A stretch of DNA of 64,000 nt from Rhodocyclales bacterium (GTDB lineage Bacteria > Pseudomonadota > Gammaproteobacteria > Burkholderiales > Rhodocyclaceae): positions 62,001 to 126,000 of the forward strand of contig JAQGMG010000013.1 in NCBI GenBank assembly GCA_028292485.1. The letters run 5' to 3'. The number at the start of each line of letters is the position of its first letter. Positions within the stretch are counted from its first letter, which is position 1. Below, in pieces: positions 60,059-64,000 of this stretch. The notes below the pieces were generated by a model. The model did no database searches and had not been told where the DNA came from. It worked only from the letters and a program-made list of their open reading frames with translations. The translations under genes and the position numbers were made by a program.

Positions 60059-60120
60059 GGTGAGAGAGAGTTTTCTGCTCACTCCAACGATCCGGCGAGC
60101 AGCATGGCATGCCCGTTACA

Positions 60121-60153
60121 AAAGCAAAAGCTCCGTCAGCCGACTGACGGAGC
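60121..60153 (-). terminator. Rho-independent terminator of the MXKDX gene
   Basis: On the minus strand a perfect 10-base stem GCTCCGTCAG-TCGG-CTGACGGAGC is followed by TTTTGCTTTT. It lies 63 bases beyond the stop codon. Confidence 0.8.
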
Positions 60154-60215
60154 CTTCCACTCATACTGCAAAGGCGAAATGCCAAACGCATTGCGCCGAG
60201 CAGCGAGTATGGCGC

Positions 60216-60491
60216 TTACTTGGCCATGCTGTCCTTTTTCATCTCACTCTTCCCCATCGTGTCCTTCTTCATTTCATCCTTGCCCATGGTGTCTTTCTTC
60301 ATGGCAGGTTTGTGCATCTTCTTCATTCCGTCTTTCTTCATCCCGTCTTTCGCCATGTCTTCCTTTTTCATGCCATCCGCAGACATCGCGCTCTTGGACA
60401 TGGTGTCTTTCTTCATCATGTCGTCGGCGAAGGCCTGGCTGGCGGCCACACACATACAGACTGTCATCAGTGAAACGAGTAGCTTGTTCAT
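60216..60491 (-). CDS. Pentapeptide MXKDX repeat protein
   Basis: 91-residue exported protein: signal peptide MNKLLVSLMTVCMCVAASQAFA, then about 13 near-tandem repeats of the form M-K-K-D-x or M-S-K-S-x (for example MKKDTMSKSAMSADGMKKEDMAKDG). This matches the pentapeptide MXKDX family (TIGR02953 type). Function is unknown; Met- and Asp-rich repeats suggest metal binding or oxidant scavenging. The ATG at 60491 follows AAGGAAC. A longer frame is rejected. It is divergent from the cytochrome b and molybdoenzyme genes. Confidence 0.88.
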   Translation of the reverse strand: MNKLLVSLMTVCMCVAASQAFADDMMKKDTMSKSAMSADGMKKEDMAKDGMKKDGMKKMHKPAMKKDTMGKDEMKKDTMGKSEMKKDSMAK

Positions 60492-60594
60492 GGTTGTTCC
60501 TTGGGTAATTGAAGAGAGAGGCTTGTGCAGCGTTTTGTGCAGCGACTGCGGCAGATCGGGCTCCTGGTACTCCCGATTTTCCGCATTCATCGAC

Positions 60595-60622
60595 TAGACC
60601 GGACGTTGCGGAGCTTCCTTAC
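60595..60622 (-). promoter_or_regulatory. Candidate ECF-sigma promoter for the MXKDX gene
   Basis: On the minus strand GTAAGGAAGC (60622-60613) and GGTCTA (60600-60595) are separated by 12 bases. The GGAA and GTCTA elements resemble ECF-type -35 and -10 boxes. This would give a 5' leader of about 100 bases. Only one instance is available, so the assignment is weak. Confidence 0.3.
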
Positions 60623-60755
60623 ATTGCGATCAATTTATTTCGTACTTGCTGTTCTTTCGCACCTGAGCCAATTATTCAGGTGTAGCCTCGCGGCTTGCTG
60701 CTGGCTCTTTGCTTGCCTTGCAACCAATGCCGCGTCGAGCGGAAGGAAGTGACGT

Positions 60756-61352
60756 ATGACTCCGAATGCTGCAACTGTTCATCCAGCATGGCTCCGGATC
60801 ACTCACTGGCTCAATGTCATCGCCGTGGTGATCCTCGTTCTCAGTGGCTGGCGCATCTACAACGCATCGCCGATTTTCGACTTTCGTATCCCGGCAGGCA
60901 TCACGCTCGGTGGCTGGCTTGGCGGCGCGCTGCTGTGGCACTTCGCTGCCATGTGGTTGCTGGTTGTAAACGGGATTATCTATATCGCATTCAATGTCTT
61001 TACGGGCCGCTTCGCGCGCAAGTTTTTCCCCTTGCGACCCCGTGAAGTGCTGCACGACATCTTGTCGGCCATCAAGGGCAAGCTGGCACACGACGATCTG
61101 CAGCATTACAACGCCTTGCAGAAACTGGCTTACCTTTTCGTGATCGTCGACGCAACTGTCATTGTCATATCTGGCATGGCCATCTGGAAGTCGGTGCAGT
61201 TCCCGTTGCTGCGCGAGTTGATGGGCGGTTACGACAACGCACGTATCGTGCACTTCGTTGGCATGGCCGCACTGGTGGCCTTCATCGTCGTGCATGTGGT
61301 GATGGTGGCCCTGGTGCCGAAGACACTTGTCCTGATGATCCGCGGCAAGTAA
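60756..61352 (+). CDS. Di-haem cytochrome b561-type membrane subunit
   Basis: 198-residue inner-membrane protein with four helices. Candidate haem-ligating His residues are in THWLNVIAVVILVLSGWRIY, LLWHFAAMWLLVV, QHYNALQKLAYL and VHFVGMAALVAFIVVHVVM. It resembles the cytochrome b/b6 or YedZ-like subunit that feeds electrons to a periplasmic molybdoenzyme. GGAAGGAAG precedes the ATG. It lies 10 bases upstream of the molybdoenzyme gene, so the two form one transcription unit. Confidence 0.88.
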   Translation: MTPNAATVHPAWLRITHWLNVIAVVILVLSGWRIYNASPIFDFRIPAGITLGGWLGGALLWHFAAMWLLVVNGIIYIAFNVFTGRFARKFFPLRPREVLHDILSAIKGKLAHDDLQHYNALQKLAYLFVIVDATVIVISGMAIWKSVQFPLLRELMGGYDNARIVHFVGMAALVAFIVVHVVMVALVPKTLVLMIRGK

Positions 61353-61362
61353 GGAGCACAAG

Positions 61363-62151
61363 ATGATGAAGAAACCCGCTTACAAGCCTCAGCGCATTCA
61401 ATTGCTCGACAAGGACGCCATCGTCAGGGATGCACTCAAGGCAATGCCCGCGCCGGCGCGCCGCCTGTTTCTCGGCCGCACGCTCACGCTCGGCGGGCTG
61501 TCGATGCTGACGGGCTGCACCGTGGTCGATGAAGACTCGGCCGAGAAGCTGCTGATGAAGGTGTCACGCTTCAACGACAAAGTGCAGGGCTGGCTGTTCG
61601 ACCCGAACAAGCTGGCACCTACCTATCCCGAATCCATGATCACGCGGCCGTTCCCGTTCAACGCCTTCTACGGCGAAGACGAGGTGCCCGAGGTCGAGGT
61701 GGCCGACTACAAACTCGAAGTCGGCGGCATGGTGAAGGACAAGCATGCCTGGACGCTCGACGAGTTGTACAGGCTGCCGCAGACCACCCAGGTCACGCGC
61801 CACATCTGCGTCGAAGGCTGGAGCGCCATCGGCAAATGGGGTGGCGTCACCTTCTCGACTTTCCTGCAGCGTATCGGCGCCGATATGTCAGCCAGGTACA
61901 TCAGCTTCAAGTGTGCGGATGACTATTACACCAGCATAGACATGCCGACGGCGCTGCATGCGCAAACGCTGCTGACCTTCACCTACGACGGCCAGACGCT
62001 GCCTGCCAAATACGGCTTTCCCATGAAGCTGCGCATGCCGACCAAGCTCGGCTACAAGAATCCCAAACACATCATGGAAATTGTCGTCGGTAACGACTAC
62101 ACGGGTGGGTATTGGGAAGACCAGGGCTATAACTGGTTTGGCGGCAGCTGA
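61363..62151 (+). CDS. Molybdopterin-dependent oxidoreductase, YedY/MsrP-like
   Basis: 262-residue protein of the sulfite-oxidase fold. The twin-Arg-like RRLFLGRTLTLGG (33-45) with a Cys in LTGC (49-52) suggests Tat export with possible lipidation. The molybdenum ligand is Cys149 in TRHICVEGWSAIGKWGG. Also RYISFKCADDYYTSIDM and YGFPMKLRMPTKLGYKNPKHI. Family members reduce oxidised substrates such as methionine sulfoxide. A link to the Met-rich MXKDX protein next door is tempting but inferred. Confidence 0.9.
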   Translation: MMKKPAYKPQRIQLLDKDAIVRDALKAMPAPARRLFLGRTLTLGGLSMLTGCTVVDEDSAEKLLMKVSRFNDKVQGWLFDPNKLAPTYPESMITRPFPFNAFYGEDEVPEVEVADYKLEVGGMVKDKHAWTLDELYRLPQTTQVTRHICVEGWSAIGKWGGVTFSTFLQRIGADMSARYISFKCADDYYTSIDMPTALHAQTLLTFTYDGQTLPAKYGFPMKLRMPTKLGYKNPKHIMEIVVGNDYTGGYWEDQGYNWFGGS

Positions 62152-62446
62152 GCGGCACCACGCGGCCGGCGTCCCTGCTCGTTCGGATGCGCTGGGACTA
62201 ATGAGCGGCATGCGCCGGATCATGGTCCCGATGTGAGGCCATGCGTCTTCAAGACCACATCAATGCAAGGAAATTAGTTTCCGTCGAGCTAGGGATTACC
62301 TGCGTTGCGGGGTCTCGCAGAGCGGGGAGAATCTTGCAAGACTCGGCCGTTCGAGTCTTGGCGTGAGAGGCGGCCGCAGTGCCGTGCTCGACTGCCATCC
62401 GCGCGAGATATTTTTGCGCGGCACAATAAAAAACATGGAGACACAA

Positions 62447-63721
62447 ATGCAAAACCTCAAGCTGTTCAGGCGCGTTCTCGTGCCTGGCGCGATCCTGGCA
62501 ATGGTCGCCGGCAACGCACTCGCCGCCAACCCCATCACGATGGACAGCGTCTACCTGAGCTACTCCAAGACCCGCCTGGCCGCCCAGGATCCCGCTTTCA
62601 CGCCGGCTTTGAACAAGCTGCTGCAAGATGCGAACGTACTGATCACGAAGCCTTCCGAAGCGGTCACCCTCAAGAAGATCGTGCCGCCAAGCGGCGACAA
62701 GCACGACTACATGAGCCTCGCACCCTACTGGTGGCCGGACCCGAGCAAGTCCAACGGTCTGCCGTATATCCAGCGCGACGGCCAGTTCAACCCGTCGGCC
62801 AAGAATGGCGATACCGATTCGGTACGCATGCAGTACATGTGTCTCGGCATCCAGAATCTGTCGCTGGCCTATTACTTCACGGGTGATGTGAAGTATGCAC
62901 AGAAGGCTGGCGAAGCGATCCGCACCTGGTTCCTCAATACCGCCACGCGCATGAACCCCAATCTCAAATATGGCCAGGCCATCATGGGCCGGATCGAGGG
63001 CCGGGGTATCGGTCTTATCGACACGCGCAACCTGTGGATGGTCGCGGACGCAGTGCCGCTGATCGAGCCGTCGGGTGTCCTCACGGCAGCCGAGGTCACG
63101 GCTTTGAAGAAGTGGTTCACCGATTTCTCCAACTGGATGCTGACCAACCAGCTGGGCAAGGATGAAGCAGCCGCCACCAATAATCATGGCACCTACTATG
63201 ACATGCAGATTGCGGCCTACTCGCTCTTCACGGGCAACACTGCCAAGGCCAAGAGCACTGTGCAGTCGGCGCTCACAAAACGCATCCAGACGCAGATTGC
63301 CAAGGACGGCAAGCAACCACAGGAACTGTCACGTACAACACCGTTCCACTACAGCGCGTTCAACCTTGATGCGATGACCAATCTCGCGCGCTATGGTGAG
63401 CAGGTCGGCGTGGTTGTCTGGACTGTGAATCCGACGACCAATGGCTTGCGCCATGGCATCGATTACATTCTGCCCTTTGCGGTCAAGCCTTCTTCCTGGC
63501 CGTATGCCGAGCTGGATCGCGCGGAAACCGAAATGATGCTGCCGGTCCTGCTGCGTGCGGAACGTGCATACAAATCGGGAGCCTATGCGACGGCGGTAAG
63601 CACGATGCCGGTGACCCAGTTCAATACGCAGGAAGTCATCGGCATGGCCAGTGCGCTCGGCACGCAAAAGCCCACCACGCTGAACTATGTGGATCGTCTG
63701 ATCTGGCCGGTCAAGCCCTGA
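62447..63721 (+). CDS. Secreted alginate-lyase-family protein
   Basis: 424-residue exported protein with a signal peptide ending ...AGNALA. It is of the alginate lyase (PL5-like, PF05426) toroid type. WWPDPSK, QNLSLAYYFTGDVKYAQKAGEAIRTWFLN and the catalytic-type NNHG segment (Asn245-Asn246-His247, then TYYDMQ) are visible. The start ATG 62447 has GGAG 6 bases upstream; an upstream ATG at 62435 has none. Substrate could be alginate or another uronate polymer. It ends in a strong terminator. Confidence 0.85.
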   Translation: MQNLKLFRRVLVPGAILAMVAGNALAANPITMDSVYLSYSKTRLAAQDPAFTPALNKLLQDANVLITKPSEAVTLKKIVPPSGDKHDYMSLAPYWWPDPSKSNGLPYIQRDGQFNPSAKNGDTDSVRMQYMCLGIQNLSLAYYFTGDVKYAQKAGEAIRTWFLNTATRMNPNLKYGQAIMGRIEGRGIGLIDTRNLWMVADAVPLIEPSGVLTAAEVTALKKWFTDFSNWMLTNQLGKDEAAATNNHGTYYDMQIAAYSLFTGNTAKAKSTVQSALTKRIQTQIAKDGKQPQELSRTTPFHYSAFNLDAMTNLARYGEQVGVVVWTVNPTTNGLRHGIDYILPFAVKPSSWPYAELDRAETEMMLPVLLRAERAYKSGAYATAVSTMPVTQFNTQEVIGMASALGTQKPTTLNYVDRLIWPVKP

Positions 63722-63741
63722 AGCTGTTGTTTCGATAAAAA

Positions 63742-63768
63742 ACGGAGCCATGTGTGGCTCCGTTTTTT
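63742..63768 (+). terminator. Rho-independent terminator of the alginate-lyase-like gene
   Basis: ACGGAGCC-ATGTGT-GGCTCCGT followed by a T-tract (63763-63768), 20 bases after the stop codon; A-rich sequence on the left flank also pairs with the T-tract, so it may work in both directions. Confidence 0.9.
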
Positions 63769-63807
63769 ATTGGGAATTACAGACTTGCTTGCTGAGCCCA
63801 AATCTTG

Positions 63808-63928
63808 GTCATTCCCGCGAAAGCGGGAATCCACTCGGTGGCACAGGCCTTACGTAAAAGTGGATTCCCGCTTTGCGAGCTTCCGGCTTATGCCGGAATG
63901 CCTGCTTACCCCTCTACGCGGGAATGAC
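63808..63928. repeat. dRS3-like composite palindromic repeat (copy F)
   Basis: 121-base element starting GTCATTCCCGCGAAAGCGGG and ending CGCGGGAATGAC, with an inner GTGGATTCCCGCTTTGCGAG stretch. Its reverse complement matches copy B at 23464 along most of its length. The rest of the window to 64000 shows nothing recognisable. Confidence 0.85.
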
Positions 63929-64000
63929 TCGTCTTTGACAGCAATCGATTTCCAGACGTGTTTTGCCGTTCAGCAAGTCAGGTATGTAATGGCTGGCGTT

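Noticed and set aside
60220-60597. 125-codon plus-strand Phe/Ser-rich frame with apparent repeats
   Set aside because: Mirror of the MXKDX repeats; the repeat family, signal peptide and terminator are on the minus strand.
62249-63316. 355-codon minus-strand reading frame
   Set aside because: Shadow of the alginate-lyase-like gene, which has signal peptide, ribosome site and terminator on the plus strand.

Overview
This window looks like the chromosome of a GC-rich betaproteobacterium, with a lean toward Rhodocyclales-type relatives. The evidence is a GltIJKL glutamate importer, a system I cytochrome c maturation operon, an XrtA/PEP-CTERM surface protein with a PrsT-type TPR protein, UbiC-UbiA, FliW, and dispersed repeats of the ATTCCC-N8-GGGAAT type. 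The genus cannot be fixed from the sequence alone. Gene density is high, and most long overlapping reading frames are antisense shadows of GC-rich genes.

Layout. 1-2.1 kb: a TonB-dependent siderophore receptor, cut by the window edge, with a sigma-70 promoter overlapped by Fur-type boxes. 2.2-4 kb: a YpfJ-type zinc metallopeptidase and a methyltransferase. 4-7.2 kb: gltIJKL on the minus strand. 7.5-11.4 kb: prsT and a PEP-CTERM protein with its own sigma-54-type promoter and a strong terminator. 11.6-20.8 kb: an Atm1-type ABC exporter, then the complete ccmABCDEFGHI operon for haem attachment to c-type cytochromes. A short repeat has inserted in this operon and supplies the start codon of ccmH. 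20.8-22.5 kb: a lower-GC accessory patch with a broken cysteine-protease-like gene, an unknown membrane-associated protein and an orphan Cas2-like protein. 22.6-25.5 kb: a secreted phytochelatin-synthase-type protease and a secreted polysaccharide-lyase-like protein.

25.7-38.1 kb is a fatty-acid degradation locus. A TetR regulator has a palindromic operator on its own promoter. It is followed by FadE-type acyl-CoA dehydrogenase, thiolase, an ECH-HAD fusion, a thioesterase, a FadL channel, an HAD-ECH fusion and a second thiolase. There are therefore two bifunctional hydratase/dehydrogenases with opposite domain order, each next to a thiolase.

38-41 kb: ElyC-like envelope protein, a DUF2802-like protein, a SPOR protein and FliW. 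41.6-47.5 kb is the most unusual block: a membrane CheA-like kinase with a PilJ-type sensor, a CheY-like regulator, a CheX-type phosphatase, APS kinase, a sulfotransferase and a sulfate-binding protein. All are co-directional and tightly spaced. It reads as a candidate signal-controlled PAPS supply and sulfation system. 47.6-55.5 kb: RidA, a small membrane protein, RecG, a solute-binding protein with an HDOD protein, ubiC-ubiA and tldD. 55.6-60 kb: a lipoprotein, a methyltransferase, a DUF47-Pit phosphate uptake pair with a Pho-box-like site, and a DUF2459 membrane protein. 60.2-62.2 kb: an MXKDX repeat protein divergent from a cytochrome b and a YedY-like molybdoenzyme. 62.4-63.8 kb: an alginate-lyase-family protein with a clear terminator.

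Three or four families of palindromic intergenic repeats are scattered through the window. Several sit inside operons, and two contribute a start or stop codon to the neighbouring gene. No tRNA, rRNA, CRISPR array or intact insertion sequence was seen.
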